A stretch of DNA of 64,000 nt from Pseudonocardia sp. DSM 110487. Lineage in GTDB: Bacteria > Actinomycetota > Actinomycetes > Mycobacteriales > Pseudonocardiaceae. Below, in pieces: positions 51,969 through 61,799 of this stretch (positions are counted from its first letter, which is position 1; every line of letters starts with the position of its first letter). The position numbers were made by a program, and so were the translations under genes. The stretch covers positions 5,084,001-5,148,000 of the forward strand of contig NZ_CP080521.1 of NCBI RefSeq assembly GCF_019468565.1, written 5' to 3'. The notes beneath the pieces are model-generated. The model was not told the origin of the DNA. It saw only the letters and a program-made list of their open reading frames with translations, and ran no database searches.

Positions 51969-53577
51969 CCTCGTCCCTTCCCGCACGCCTCACCGCGCGA
52001 CGCCTGGTCACGATCCCCGTGCCGATCGCGAGCACCCCGATGGCAACCAGCGCCCATTCGGGCGCGGACCGCCATCGGGTGGCCAGAGTAGTGGTGTCCC
52101 GCAGCTGGGTCCGATCGACCAGGACATCCGGCGTGAACTGTCGCGTGCTGGCGGTGACCGTGCCGTCGCGGGTGATCGTCGCGCTCACCCCGCTCGTGGT
52201 CGCGATGATCACCGGCCGGTCGTGCTCGACGGCCCGGATCCGCGACATCGCGAGCTGCTGGTAGGTCATCTCGGACAGCCCGAACGTGGCGTTGTTGCTG
52301 GGCACTGCGAGCACCTCGGCACCGGCGGCCACGCTGTCGGCCACCAGATCGTCGAACGCGACCTCCCAGCAGATCGCGATGCCGACGCGGACACCCGCCA
52401 TGTCGACGGCGCCTGCGCCGTTACCCGGCACGAAGTAGCCTGCGCGGTCGACGTACGGGGAGAGCAGGCGGAAGAACTCCCGCCACGGCATGTACTCCCC
52501 GAACGGCTGCACCCGGCGCTTGTCGTTGCGCTCCACGACGCCGACGCCGCCCTCCCAGACCAGGGAGGAGTTGGAGGTGGTGAGACCGTCGGGGTTGCGC
52601 AGCACCGAGCCCACCAGCACGGGGACCCCGACGGCGCGGGCGGCCCTGTCGATCTGGGCTGCGGCGTCGGGGTTGCGCAGCGGGTCGATGTCGCTGGAGT
52701 TCTCCGGCCAGATGACCAGGTCGGGGCGGGGCACCCGGCCGGCTCCGACGTCGGCGGCGAGCTGCTCGGTGGCCTTGACGTGGTTGTCGAGCACCGCGCG
52801 GCGCTGGGCGTTGAAGTCGAGGCCCAGCCGCGGCACGTTGCCCTGCACCGCGGCGATCGTGACGGCGCGATCGTCGCCGTTGGGGGTGGCGGGTACCAGC
52901 GCGGCCAGCGGACCCGCCGCCACCGCGAGAACCGCGATGAGCGCCGGTGCCACCATCCGGCGCGGGCTCTGCCGCCGGACGAGCCTGCGCGCCAGCTCGC
53001 CGAGCGCGAGGCCCGCGAGTACCGCCCCGAACGACAGCAGCGGCTCGCCGCCGATCGCGGCGAGCGGCAGCAGCGGCCCGTCCGGCTGGCCGAAGCCGAC
53101 CCGGCCCCACGGCAGCCCGCCGAACGGGATGCGACCCCTGATCGCCTCACCCGCGATCCACACCGCGGCGGCCCAGACGGGCGCGGCGGGCAGCCGGGAC
53201 ACGACGGCGATCCCCGCGCCCGCGAGCCCGATGAAGAGCGCCTCGAACGCGCTCAGCACGACCCAGGGCAGGGAACCGACGAACGTGCCGGTCCACGCGA
53301 GCAGGGGCAGGAGGAAGCCGAGGCCGAACAGGAACCCGTAGCCGAACCCGGCGCGGGCCCGCCTCCCGTACAGCACGAACCCGAGCAGCGCGAACGCCGG
53401 GAGTACCAGCCACCACAGCGTGCGGGGAGGGAAGCTCAGGTAGAGCAGCACACCGCCGACCACGGCGCCGACGGCCCTGGCGGCCGGCGCGGGAGGCAAC
53501 CACCTGTGGGCCGCAGCGGATACCGGTGGCCTGGTGCCCGGCTCGGGCGCGACGGGTTCGGCGGTGGGTGCGGCCAC
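51961..53577 (-). CDS. lnt: Apolipoprotein N-acyltransferase (Lnt)
   Basis: A 538-residue membrane enzyme: about seven helices in the N-terminal half, then a nitrilase-like domain with the Glu in VIWPENSSDI, the Lys in ERNDKRRVQPFGEYMPWR and the Cys in GIAICWEVAFDD. It adds the third acyl chain to diacylated lipoproteins in the membrane. This fits the many lipoproteins of this window. It is cotranscribed with ppm1. The cysteine-serine set is complete, so it should be active. Confidence 0.93.
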   Translation of the reverse strand: MAAPTAEPVAPEPGTRPPVSAAAHRWLPPAPAARAVGAVVGGVLLYLSFPPRTLWWLVLPAFALLGFVLYGRRARAGFGYGFLFGLGFLLPLLAWTGTFVGSLPWVVLSAFEALFIGLAGAGIAVVSRLPAAPVWAAAVWIAGEAIRGRIPFGGLPWGRVGFGQPDGPLLPLAAIGGEPLLSFGAVLAGLALGELARRLVRRQSPRRMVAPALIAVLAVAAGPLAALVPATPNGDDRAVTIAAVQGNVPRLGLDFNAQRRAVLDNHVKATEQLAADVGAGRVPRPDLVIWPENSSDIDPLRNPDAAAQIDRAARAVGVPVLVGSVLRNPDGLTTSNSSLVWEGGVGVVERNDKRRVQPFGEYMPWREFFRLLSPYVDRAGYFVPGNGAGAVDMAGVRVGIAICWEVAFDDLVADSVAAGAEVLAVPSNNATFGLSEMTYQQLAMSRIRAVEHDRPVIIATTSGVSATITRDGTVTASTRQFTPDVLVDRTQLRDTTTLATRWRSAPEWALVAIGVLAIGTGIVTRRRAVRRAGRDEDG

Positions 53578-53645
53578 GGCGTGAGCCTACGGGGCGGGTG
53601 TATGACGCCGGTGATCGAGCCGGAACGAGAGGCCGGAACAGAACA

Positions 53646-54446
53646 TCAGGCCGGAACCGGGGCCAGGAGGTGGGCGTTGCCCAGCGCGTCGAGCGGGCCT
53701 TGGGCGCCGCTGCGAGTGAACCACTCGTAGCCGTAGGCGCTCGCGAAGTCGTCGGCCGGCACGTCCTCGTCGGCGATCTGGCTCGCGTGCGCCACCATCG
53801 CGGCACGCTTGTTCCGCAGGTGCGCGTCGGTGCCGGTGACGGCGAGCCCGATCTCGGCGGTGACCCGCCCGAACGGCACGGCGGCGGCGCGCGCTGCGCC
53901 GTGGATCAGGTGCCGATCACGCGCGGAGACGTGCAGGTGCTCGCGGTCGACCGTGGCCCGGTATCCGGTGAGTCCGAGCATGTCCGCCGCGGTGGCCCCG
54001 ATCCGGAAGATCGCCCGGTGATCGGGGTGGCCGTAGATCCCGTGCTCGTCGTCGTGGACGATCGCGCCTGCGCCCTCGTCGTCGGCGATCTCGGCGACGT
54101 CGCGGGCGAGCTGCAGCAGGTCGGCCATCGCGAGGGCCCGTTCGTGCCGCGCATCGGCCCAGCCGGGCAGCCCGGAGTCGCGCCTGCCGAGCAGTGCGAG
54201 ACGCGACACGCCGAGCAGCTCCGCCGCCCGCTCCAGCTCGGCGAGCCTGCGCTCCGGGATCGTCTCCCCCGGCCGGAGCGAAACGCGGGAGCCGCCCAGC
54301 TCGCCTGCCGTGGCGACTACGAGGACGGTGCGCGCACCCGCGTCGGCGAGACGGCGCAGCGTGATCCCGGTGAAGATCGCCTCGTCGTCCGGGTGGGCGT
54401 GCAGGACGAGGACGGTGTGCCCGCGCAGGTCGGGGGTGCTGATCAT
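53646..54446 (-). CDS. PIG-L family deacetylase
   Basis: A 266-residue zinc deacetylase. VLVLHAHPDDEAIFTGITL near residue 15 holds the HPDDE zinc motif, and AGAIVHDDEHGIYGHPDHRA has the further ligands. The group includes MshB and Mca of mycothiol metabolism; the sequence is too distant by eye to choose. ATG 54446 was chosen; the frame is open far upstream without homology. It is 68 bases from the lnt start. Confidence 0.87.
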   Translation of the reverse strand: MISTPDLRGHTVLVLHAHPDDEAIFTGITLRRLADAGARTVLVVATAGELGGSRVSLRPGETIPERRLAELERAAELLGVSRLALLGRRDSGLPGWADARHERALAMADLLQLARDVAEIADDEGAGAIVHDDEHGIYGHPDHRAIFRIGATAADMLGLTGYRATVDREHLHVSARDRHLIHGAARAAAVPFGRVTAEIGLAVTGTDAHLRNKRAAMVAHASQIADEDVPADDFASAYGYEWFTRSGAQGPLDALGNAHLLAPVPA

Positions 54447-54641
54447 CGGTGGTTCGCAGACGTGCGGGGCCGCGCGGAGCGGCCGGGACGGACGGGGGCC
54501 GGGGGTCAGCTGCGACAGCAGCGACAGCACCCCGGACAGCACGAGGTCACGCCCGCGCAGTAGGTCCGGTCCGTCACGGCGCGAAATTCTGCCAGACGGT
54601 GCCAGCGCCCCACCACGGGGTGGGACGAAGGACACCTCCGG

Positions 54642-54923
54642 CTAGGACCGCCGCCTACGCCGGAGCCGGGGCACGTGGTGCCGCCACGCCCGGCCCAGCC
54701 CTGCCGTGACGGCCGCCACGGCGAGGGCACTGCCCGGCAGCCCGAGCGCCAGCAGCCCCACGACCAACAGGATCAAGAGGCCGAGTACTGCGCGCACGCA
54801 GGTCCGCGTCCCGGTTCGGGCGAGGCTGCGCTCACCGCGCAGCAGAGCGGCGAGATCCGGATCCGCGGCCGCGATCCGCAGCTCGATCGCCCGCAACGCC
54901 TCGCGTTCGTCCCTGTCCAGCAT
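54642..54923 (-). CDS. DUF3040 membrane protein
   Basis: A 93-residue protein: MLDRDEREALRAIELRIAAADP is the DUF3040 start, followed by two hydrophobic segments (VRAVLGLLILLVVGLLALGL, ALAVAAVTAGLG) and a very basic end. GGAGG lies 6 bases before ATG 54923. DUF3040 proteins are small membrane proteins with unknown function in actinomycetes. Confidence 0.85.
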   Translation of the reverse strand: MLDRDEREALRAIELRIAAADPDLAALLRGERSLARTGTRTCVRAVLGLLILLVVGLLALGLPGSALAVAAVTAGLGRAWRHHVPRLRRRRRS

Positions 54924-55025
54924 CTCGACCTCCACGATCCGTTATGGAAGGCATACGCAGCGCACCGTCGGACGGTTCACATCGGGGCAGGAGAGTGGTG
55001 AGGGTCGCCATCGCGAGCACGCCCG

Positions 55026-55070
55026 CTCGATCACCGGCAGCCTGGGCGCCGTCCCTACTCGACCACCGGG
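55026..55070. repeat. Dispersed repeat fragment overlapping a gene end
   Basis: A shortened inverted copy: CTCGATCACC-like left part and the intact right end CTACTCGACCACCGGG. The right end gives the last codons (PVVE) and the stop (cta at 55055-55057) of the amidohydrolase gene. Confidence 0.72.
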
Positions 55071-56581
55071 AGGGCGTCGTGCAGGACCTCGCCGCGGTGC
55101 ACGGTGCGCAGGCAGCGCGGATTCCGGGCGCTGCCGTCCAGGGGGCCCGCGCCGTCCCAGATCGCGTAGCTGGCCGGGGCGCCGGGCAGCAGGCGTCCGG
55201 CCAGTCCTGACCGCTCCCCCGCCGCGCGGTACCCGCCCACGGTGTGCGCGGTGAGGGCCTGGGTGGCGGTGAGCGCCGAGGCGGGCGTGCGGTGCTCGAC
55301 GGCGGCGCGTACCGCCGCCCACGGGTCGACCGGGGTGACCGGGGCGTCGGAGCCGAGCGCGAGGACGACGCCCGATGAGGAGAGTTCGGCGAACGGGTTC
55401 ATGCCGCGGGACCGGCCCGAGCCGAGCCGCGCGGCGTACATGCCGTCCGGGCCGCCCCAGTACGCGTCGAAGAGCGGCTGCACGCTCGCGACCACACCGA
55501 GCTCGGCCAGCCGGCGCGCCTGCGCCGCGTCCACCATCTCCAGGTGCTCCACCCGGTGGCCCGCGGCGCGCACGGCCGCGGCGGACGTCGCGGCGGCGGC
55601 CTCGTCGAGCCCGGCGAGCAGTGCGTCCGCCGCGGCATCGCCGATCACGTGGAACCCGGCCTGTACACCGGCCTTCGTGCAGGCGACGAGGTGCGCGCCG
55701 ATCGCGGACGCGTCGAGGTAGCGGTTGCCGGTGCAGCCGGGAGCGTCGGCGTATGGCACCCGCAGCGCCGCGGTGCGCGAGCCGAGCGAGCCGTCGACGA
55801 AGAGGTCACCCGCGAGCCCGCTTGCCCCGGTTGCCGCGATCAGCTCCGTGGCGTCCTCCGCGGTGTGCACCGCCTCGCCCCAATAGCCGACGACCTCCGG
55901 CCCGGTGCGGACGCGCAGCGCGGCCAGATCGTCCGCCGACGAGATGTCCGGGCCTGCGCACTCGTGCACGACCGCGACCCCGCGGGCGGCGGCATCGGCG
56001 AGGAACGCGATCTGCGCGGCGTCGCGGGTGGCGGTGTCGACGGCGGCGAGCGCGGCCCGGCGGGCCCGGTGGTGGGCGTCGCCGGACAGCGCCGTGAGCG
56101 ACCACCCGGCGGCGCCGGCCACGCCGGGGGCCCGGTCGAGCAGGGCGGAGGAGACGAGGGCCGAGTGCACGTCGATCCGGCTCAGGTAGACCGGCGCGCC
56201 CGCGGCGGCGCGGTCGAGCGCCGAGCGCGACGGGAGCTCGTCGGGCCATGCGTGGTCCTGCCAGCCCTGGCCCCACACGAGCGCGCCGGGCCGGGCGGCG
56301 ACGCGGGCCGCAACCGCGTCGAGCAGCGCCCGTGCCGAGCCGCAGCGGGTGAGATCGAGCCCGTCGGCGAGCAGGCCCGCGGCGGTGGCGTGCACGTGCG
56401 CGTCGACGAACGCCGGGGTGACGACGGCGCCTGCGAGCTCCAGCACGGTGGCGCCGGGCCGGCGGTCCCGCGCGGCGTCGGCGCCACCCACCCAGGTGAT
56501 CCGCTCACCCTCGATCTCGAGGGCTCCCGCGCCCGGTGCCGGGGCGAAGATCCGGGCACCGAGCAGCAGGGTGCGATCCAC
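55055..56581 (-). CDS. Amidohydrolase family protein (YtcJ-like)
   Basis: A 508-residue metal-dependent amidohydrolase: VVTPAFVDAHVHATAAG is the HxH metal motif, HVIGDAAADALLAGLDE holds further ligands, and GVVLALGSDAPVTPVDPW has the metal-ligand Asp. It is similar to YtcJ-type proteins with wide imine/amide hydrolase activity. Its C-terminal PVVE and stop come from the dispersed repeat. It starts 18 bases after the end of the upstream pspC-like gene's antisense side, so it is single. Confidence 0.87.
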   Translation of the reverse strand: MDRTLLLGARIFAPAPGAGALEIEGERITWVGGADAARDRRPGATVLELAGAVVTPAFVDAHVHATAAGLLADGLDLTRCGSARALLDAVAARVAARPGALVWGQGWQDHAWPDELPSRSALDRAAAGAPVYLSRIDVHSALVSSALLDRAPGVAGAAGWSLTALSGDAHHRARRAALAAVDTATRDAAQIAFLADAAARGVAVVHECAGPDISSADDLAALRVRTGPEVVGYWGEAVHTAEDATELIAATGASGLAGDLFVDGSLGSRTAALRVPYADAPGCTGNRYLDASAIGAHLVACTKAGVQAGFHVIGDAAADALLAGLDEAAAATSAAAVRAAGHRVEHLEMVDAAQARRLAELGVVASVQPLFDAYWGGPDGMYAARLGSGRSRGMNPFAELSSSGVVLALGSDAPVTPVDPWAAVRAAVEHRTPASALTATQALTAHTVGGYRAAGERSGLAGRLLPGAPASYAIWDGAGPLDGSARNPRCLRTVHRGEVLHDALPVVE

Positions 56582-56598
56582 CCGGAGTGTCTACCGGA

Positions 56599-56787
56599 TC
56601 AGTAGGCGCGCTTGGGCATGAGGATCCACAGCACGATGTAGATCACGATCTGCGGGCCGGGCAGCAGGCAGGACAGGAGGAACAGCAGCCGGACCACGAA
56701 CGGGCTCATGCCGAACCGGTCCGCAAGGCCCGCGCACACGCCGGCGATGACCTTGCCGTGCCGCGGGCGGGTCAGGGTCGATGCCAC
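56599..56787 (-). CDS. PspC-domain membrane protein
   Basis: A 62-residue PspC protein: VASTLTRPRHGKVIAGVCAG, then LADRFGMSPFVVRLLFLLSC, and a second helix ending WILMPKRAY. GTG 56787 follows AAGGAG at six bases, which decides the start against two longer reading-frame starts. PspC-type proteins respond to envelope stress. It lies between the amidohydrolase gene (same strand, downstream) and a divergent SGNH hydrolase. Confidence 0.85.
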   Translation of the reverse strand: MASTLTRPRHGKVIAGVCAGLADRFGMSPFVVRLLFLLSCLLPGPQIVIYIVLWILMPKRAY

Positions 56788-57021
56788 CTTGGGCTCCTTC
56801 CACATCGCGGCGAGTCTCGCCGCTGGGTCCAGTGTCGGCCTCGTGGACGGCGCTGGCACTCGGGAAACGCCCGGAGGCGCCCCTGAGGTTCCACTGGCGA
56901 TACCCCCAGAAGCGTCATCGCACTCGCGGACCGTGACCGTGTGCTGCGCCGCGGGGGCGGTGATCGCTGGTGTCGGTGAATGCCCTGGTCAGGCCGTTGG
57001 GGTGCGCATAACGTCCCTGTC

Positions 57022-58056
57022 GTGACGCGATCACGCTCCCTGGCCATGCTCGTCGCGGCGGGTGGTGCCGTGGCGCTCACCCTGCTCGGTCCCCCCGCTA
57101 TGGCGACGGCGCAGACCGCCGCCGCCGTGGTCGTGCTCGGCGACAGCGCCGCGGCAGGCGACTACGACGTGGGCACGCGCGGGGAGAACGGCAATTGGTG
57201 CCACCGCTCCAAGCACGCCTACGTCCACCGCACCGACCTCGCGTCGGAGTCGGTCAACCTCGCATGCTCGGGGGCCGACACCGCGGACGTCGCGTTCGGT
57301 CGCGGCGCCCACTACACGGAGGGATCCCAGGCGCAGCGGCTCATCGAGGTCGCGGGCCGGTACCGGGTCACCACCGTGATCGTGCAGATCGGCGCCAACG
57401 ACGACGCCGCGCTGTTCGACACCGGCGTCGCGTGCATCCGCGCGTTCGTCGACCCGCGCGAACCCCCGTGCCGGGAGACGGTCGGCCCGCTCGTGCGCGA
57501 GCGCATGGCCGTCACGGCGACCAAGGTGGAGGCGGCGGTGCGCGACGTGCGCGCGGCCATGCGGCAGGCCGGCTACGGCGGCCGCGAGTACACACTCGTG
57601 CTCGCGTCCTACGCGTCCCCGATCTCCGAGCACATGGTGCCGCTGCAGGCCCTCGCGGGCTGCCCGTACAGCCGCCCCGACGCCGCGTGGGGGCGCACCA
57701 CGCTGTTCCCGGCGCTCTCGACCGCGCTGCACGGGGTCGCCGAGCGCACCGGCGCGCGGTTCCTCGACATGGCGCGGGCAACAGAGGGCTTCGAGGCGTG
57801 CACCAAGCCGCTGCGCGACCAGGAGTGGCAACGGCGCATCACCGTCGACCCGGAGGCGCTCGTGTACGGCGGACTGGATGCCATCGGATTCCACCTCGCC
57901 CAGGAATCGTTCCACCCGACGGCCGCGGCACACGCCGAGATGGGGCGATGCGTGGGTGAGTTCGTGCGCTCCCGGTCGGATGCCGCGGCCTGTGTGGCCG
58001 GTTCCGACGGACAGGCGCATCTCGAACCGGCCCCCGTGGAGGCCCCTGCCGCATGA
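57022..58056 (+). CDS. Secreted SGNH/GDSL hydrolase
   Basis: A 344-residue exported hydrolase. Signal peptide LAMLVAAGGAVALTLLGPPA, then cleavage near AMATAQT. VVVLGDSAAAGDYDVG has the catalytic Ser in GDS, IVQIGANDDAALFD is block III, and ESFHPTAAAHAEMG has Asp/His positions. Six or more Cys fit the extracellular location. GTG 57022 was chosen; the longer frame from 56980 has no signal. It is a distant relative of the lipase at 11692. Confidence 0.85.
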   Translation: MTRSRSLAMLVAAGGAVALTLLGPPAMATAQTAAAVVVLGDSAAAGDYDVGTRGENGNWCHRSKHAYVHRTDLASESVNLACSGADTADVAFGRGAHYTEGSQAQRLIEVAGRYRVTTVIVQIGANDDAALFDTGVACIRAFVDPREPPCRETVGPLVRERMAVTATKVEAAVRDVRAAMRQAGYGGREYTLVLASYASPISEHMVPLQALAGCPYSRPDAAWGRTTLFPALSTALHGVAERTGARFLDMARATEGFEACTKPLRDQEWQRRITVDPEALVYGGLDAIGFHLAQESFHPTAAAHAEMGRCVGEFVRSRSDAAACVAGSDGQAHLEPAPVEAPAA

Positions 58057-58149
58057 GTCGGCGCATTTACGGCCCGGAAACAGATCGGCAGCTCATCTGA
58101 CATCCGACGTCCATACGGTCGCGGCTCTCGTGATCAGTAAGGGAGTCGT

Positions 58150-59094
58150 GTGACGAGTTACCTCATCAAGCGCGTGCTGGCGCTTGTCCCGGTGCTCGGC
58201 GTCGTCGCGGTCGTGGTGTTCCTCCTCATCCATCTCACGCCGGGCGACCCGGCGGCGGTGATTCTCGGGCCGGAGGCCAGCGAGGCCGACGTGCAGGCGC
58301 TGCGCGCGCAGCTGGGGTTGAACGATCCGCTCTACGTGCAGTTCCTCCGATGGTTGGGCGGGGTGCTGCAGGGTGATCTCGGGGATTCGCTGTTCATCCG
58401 GCAGCCGGTCACCGAGGTGCTGGCCGACGCCATGGGGCCCACGCTCTCGCTGGCGATCTTGGCGGAGCTGTTGGCCGTGGTCGTCGCCGTGCCCGCGGGG
58501 ATCGTGGCCGCGCGCAGGCGCGGCACCGCCGTGGACCGGGCCTTCATGGGAGGTGCCCTGCTCGGGATCTCCGTGCCGAGCTTCCTGTCCGGGCTCTTCC
58601 TCGCACTGGTGTTCGCGGTCGGGCTGGGCTGGTTCCCGGTGGCAGGGTTCCGCCCGCTCGAGGACGGCCTTGGCCGACACCTGACCTACCTCGTGTTGCC
58701 CGCGATCGCGCTGGGTGGGTTGCAGGCCGCGCTCATCGCGCGCACCACCCGGTCCTCGATGCTCGACGTCCTCACCCAGAACTACATGAAGACCGCGAAG
58801 GCGAAAGGGCTCTCGGAACAGGTGCGCATCTACAAACACGCATTGCGCAACGCCGCCCTCCCGGTGCTCACGGTGATCGGCCAGACGTTCGGCACGTTGA
58901 TAGCCGGGGCCGCCGTCGTCGAAACCGTCTTCAACATCCCCGGCATCGGGCAGCTGGTCGTGAACTCGGTGGAACGGCGCGATTTCGTCGTCATCCAGGG
59001 AGTGGTGCTCCTGATCGCCGTCAGTTACGTCCTCATCAACCTGGTGGTCGACGTGCTCTACAGCATCCTCGATCCGCGGATCCGGGTCGACTAG
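58150..59094 (+). CDS. Oligopeptide-type ABC transporter permease (DppB-like)
   Basis: A 314-residue permease with six helices: MTSYLIKRVLALVPVLGVVA at the N-terminus, LTPGDPAAVILGPEAS in the first loop, the EAA motif LTQNYMKTAKAKGLSEQVRI, and DVLYSILDPRIRVD at the end. It is the first gene of the operon; GTG 58150 follows AAGGGAG. It forms the membrane channel with the DppC-like partner. Confidence 0.93.
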   Translation: MTSYLIKRVLALVPVLGVVAVVVFLLIHLTPGDPAAVILGPEASEADVQALRAQLGLNDPLYVQFLRWLGGVLQGDLGDSLFIRQPVTEVLADAMGPTLSLAILAELLAVVVAVPAGIVAARRRGTAVDRAFMGGALLGISVPSFLSGLFLALVFAVGLGWFPVAGFRPLEDGLGRHLTYLVLPAIALGGLQAALIARTTRSSMLDVLTQNYMKTAKAKGLSEQVRIYKHALRNAALPVLTVIGQTFGTLIAGAAVVETVFNIPGIGQLVVNSVERRDFVVIQGVVLLIAVSYVLINLVVDVLYSILDPRIRVD

Positions 59095-59978
59095 TGGTCA
59101 CGATGGTTCCGGGCACGACATTCCGTCGCGCGCAAAGTGGCCGATCCCTGTTCCTGCGCCGGTTCTCGGCGAACCGCACCGCCCTCGCAGGCGGGATCCT
59201 CACCGCCGTCATGGTCCTGCTGGCGATCGCCGGCCCACTGCTCGTGCCGGCCGATCCTCTCGCGGTCGCGGCAGAGGACCGGTTGCAGGGGCCGAGCGCG
59301 GCACACCTGTTCGGCACCGACAACTACGGGCGCGACCTGCTCGCCCGGGTCGTGCACGGCGCCGCGACCTCGCTGGGCACGGCGTTCGCGATCGCCCTGA
59401 TCACGTCGCTGCTCGGCCTCGCCGTCGGCCTCTACGCGGGATACAACCGAATGGTCGATGCCGTGGTCATGCGGATCGCCGACGGCCTCATGGCCTTTCC
59501 CGCGATCCTCCTGGCCATCGCCATCATGGCCGCACTCGGCCCGCGCACCGAGAACGTGGTCATCGCGCTGACCGTCGTCTTCGTGCCCTACATCGCCCGG
59601 GTCGTGCGCTCCTCGGTGCTGACGATCAGGGAGCAGACCTTCGTGGAAGCGCTGCAGGCGCAGGGCGCGTCGACCTCGCGGATCATCTGGCTGAACATCG
59701 CCCCGAACGTGCTCTCGCCGCTCATCGTGCAGGCGACGTTCATCTTCGCCGACACGATCATCACGGAGGCGGCCCTCTCCTTCCTCGGGGCCGGCATCCC
59801 GCCACCCGCACCGAGCTGGGGGAACATCCTGCTCGACGGCAAGATCGTGATCTACACGGCGTGGTGGATGACCGTGTTCCCCGGCATCGCGATCCTGCTC
59901 ACGGTGCTGGGCGTCAACCTCCTCGGGGACGGCCTGCGGGACCTGCTCGACCCGCGATACGCGAAGGCGGTCAAGTGA
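59094..59978 (+). CDS. Oligopeptide-type ABC transporter permease (DppC-like)
   Basis: A 294-residue permease: FSANRTALAGGILTAVMVLL, HLFGTDNYGRDLLARVVHGA is the DppC motif after helix 1, EALQAQGASTSRIIWLNIAP the EAA loop, and DGLRDLLDPRYAKAVK the end. The GTG start shares one base with the previous stop. With DppB it makes the pore of the importer. Confidence 0.93.
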   Translation: MVTMVPGTTFRRAQSGRSLFLRRFSANRTALAGGILTAVMVLLAIAGPLLVPADPLAVAAEDRLQGPSAAHLFGTDNYGRDLLARVVHGAATSLGTAFAIALITSLLGLAVGLYAGYNRMVDAVVMRIADGLMAFPAILLAIAIMAALGPRTENVVIALTVVFVPYIARVVRSSVLTIREQTFVEALQAQGASTSRIIWLNIAPNVLSPLIVQATFIFADTIITEAALSFLGAGIPPPAPSWGNILLDGKIVIYTAWWMTVFPGIAILLTVLGVNLLGDGLRDLLDPRYAKAVK

Positions 59979-60961
59979 CCAATCGGGTACTGACGGTCGA
60001 GAACCTGCGCACCCACTTCGCCACCGAACGCGGCCGCGTCACGGCCGTCGACGACGTGTCGTTCTCGGTGGACCGCGGCGAGACGCTCGGGATCGTCGGC
60101 GAGTCCGGCTGCGGCAAGAGCGTCACCGCCGAGTCGCTGATGCGGCTGCTCGACGAACGCTCCACCACCTACGAGGGCCGAGTGGTCCTGGCCTCCGACG
60201 ACCTGCTCGCGCTCCCCGAGGCCGAGATGCGGCGCAGGCGGGGCCGGGACGTCGCGATGATCTTCCAGGACCCGATGAGCTCGCTGAACCCGGTGTTCAC
60301 GGTCGGCGACCAGCTGGTGGAGGGGATCCGGCTGCACCAGGGCGTCGCGACGGCGCAGGCCCACGAGATGGCCGTTCGGATGCTCGAGCTGACCAACATC
60401 GCCGCTCCCGAACAGCGGATGCGCGAGTACCCGCACCAGCTCTCCGGCGGCATGCGGCAGCGGGTGATGATCGCGATGGCGCTCTCCACCCGGCCCAAGC
60501 TGCTGATCGCCGACGAGCCGACCACCGCGCTCGACGTCACCACCCAGGCCCAGATCCTCGACCTCATCGAGGAGCTGCGCGCCGAGTTCGAGATGGGCAC
60601 GATCTTCATCACGCACGACCTCGGCGTGGTCGCGGAGGTGTGCGATCGGGTGGCCGTGATGTACCTCGGGCAGATCATCGAGGAGACCGATGTCGTCTCC
60701 CTGTTCGACAAGCCGCTCCACCCGTACACGCGCGGGTTGCTCGCCTCGACCCCGGCGCTGGAGGCGGACCCGAGCGAGGAGCTCGGCACGATCCCCGGCC
60801 GGGTCCCGACCCTGCACAACGTGCCATCGGGCTGCCGGTTCGCAGACCGGTGCGCGCACGCACTCGACTCGTGCCGGGACGAGGCGCCGGTGCTGGAGGA
60901 GATCGAGCCGGGCCACACCGTTCGATGCCTGCGGGCGGGGGAGCTGGCCGGTGTCCGCTGA
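59975..60961 (+). CDS. Oligopeptide-type ABC ATPase (DppD-like)
   Basis: A 328-residue ABC ATPase: Walker A VGESGCGKSV, Q-loop MIFQDPMSSLNPVF, signature QLSGGMRQRVMIAMAL, Walker B LLIADEPTTALDV and the oligopeptide C-terminal domain with Cys cluster (CRFADRCAHALDSCRD), which in some members binds an iron-sulfur cluster. GTG 59975 overlaps the previous stop by 4 bases. Confidence 0.93.
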   Translation: MTNRVLTVENLRTHFATERGRVTAVDDVSFSVDRGETLGIVGESGCGKSVTAESLMRLLDERSTTYEGRVVLASDDLLALPEAEMRRRRGRDVAMIFQDPMSSLNPVFTVGDQLVEGIRLHQGVATAQAHEMAVRMLELTNIAAPEQRMREYPHQLSGGMRQRVMIAMALSTRPKLLIADEPTTALDVTTQAQILDLIEELRAEFEMGTIFITHDLGVVAEVCDRVAVMYLGQIIEETDVVSLFDKPLHPYTRGLLASTPALEADPSEELGTIPGRVPTLHNVPSGCRFADRCAHALDSCRDEAPVLEEIEPGHTVRCLRAGELAGVR

Positions 60962-61799
60962 GCACGCACTTCTCGAGGTGCGCAACCTGCGCAAGTCCTA
61001 CCCGACGCGCACGGCGCTCGGCACCCGTGGCGGCGAGGTCCACGCCGTCAACGGGATCAGCTTCGACCTGCGCGAGGGCGAGTGCTACGGGCTCGTCGGT
61101 GAGTCCGGCTGCGGGAAGACGACCACCGGCCGGCTCCTGCAGGGCATGCTCGCCCCGTCCGGCGGGACCATCGCCTACCGCGGCACGCCATTGTCGTCGC
61201 TGTCACGGGCGGCGCTGCGCGCCTACCGCTCCGACGTCCAGATGATCTTCCAGGATCCGTACTCGGCACTGAACCCGCGCAAGCGGGTTGGGCGGATCCT
61301 CGAGGAGTCCCTGAAGATCCAGGGCGCCACGCCCGGACGCGAGCTGCGCTCCAGCGTCATCGCCTCGCTGGAGGCGGTGGGCCTGTCGGAGGAGCACTTC
61401 GACCGGTATCCGCACGAGTTCTCCGGCGGGCAGCGCCAGCGCATCGGCATCGCGCGGGCGCTGATCGTCTCCCCCCGGATCATCCTGTGCGACGAGCCGG
61501 TCTCCGCGCTCGACGTCTCGATCCAGGCGCAGATCCTCAACCTGCTGCGCCGGCTGCAGCGCGAGCTCGGGCTGACCTACCTGTTCATCTCCCACGACCT
61601 GTCCGTCGTGCGCTACATCGCCGACCGGGTCGGCGTGATGCACCGGGGTGAGCTCGTGGAGGAGGGCACCACCGAGGAGATCTTCGCCCGACCGCGGCAC
61701 CCGTACACCAAATCCCTGCTGGCCGCCGTGCCGGCACGCCATCCCGCCGAGCGGAAACGCCGGCCCACCCAGCACGACAGGCTCGAGGAGACGGCATGA
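60951..61799 (+). CDS. Oligopeptide-type ABC ATPase (DppF-like)
   Basis: A 282-residue ABC ATPase: VNGISFDLREGECYGLVGES, Walker A VGESGCGKTT, MIFQDPYSALNPRKRVG, signature EFSGGQRQRIGIARAL, Walker B IILCDEPVSALDV. It lacks the Cys-rich C-terminal part of the partner and ends with a short basic tail. GTG 60951 lies 11 bases inside the previous gene and follows GGGGGAG. Confidence 0.92.
   Translation: MSAEHALLEVRNLRKSYPTRTALGTRGGEVHAVNGISFDLREGECYGLVGESGCGKTTTGRLLQGMLAPSGGTIAYRGTPLSSLSRAALRAYRSDVQMIFQDPYSALNPRKRVGRILEESLKIQGATPGRELRSSVIASLEAVGLSEEHFDRYPHEFSGGQRQRIGIARALIVSPRIILCDEPVSALDVSIQAQILNLLRRLQRELGLTYLFISHDLSVVRYIADRVGVMHRGELVEEGTTEEIFARPRHPYTKSLLAAVPARHPAERKRRPTQHDRLEETA

Noticed and set aside
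53600..54635. Longer N-terminus for the PIG-L protein up to 54635
   Set aside because: The extra 63 residues have no family match; ATG 54446 fits the family start.
58057..58149. Operator in the gap before the importer operon (GACATCCGACGTC)
   Set aside because: Only a weak imperfect palindrome; not enough to support a site.
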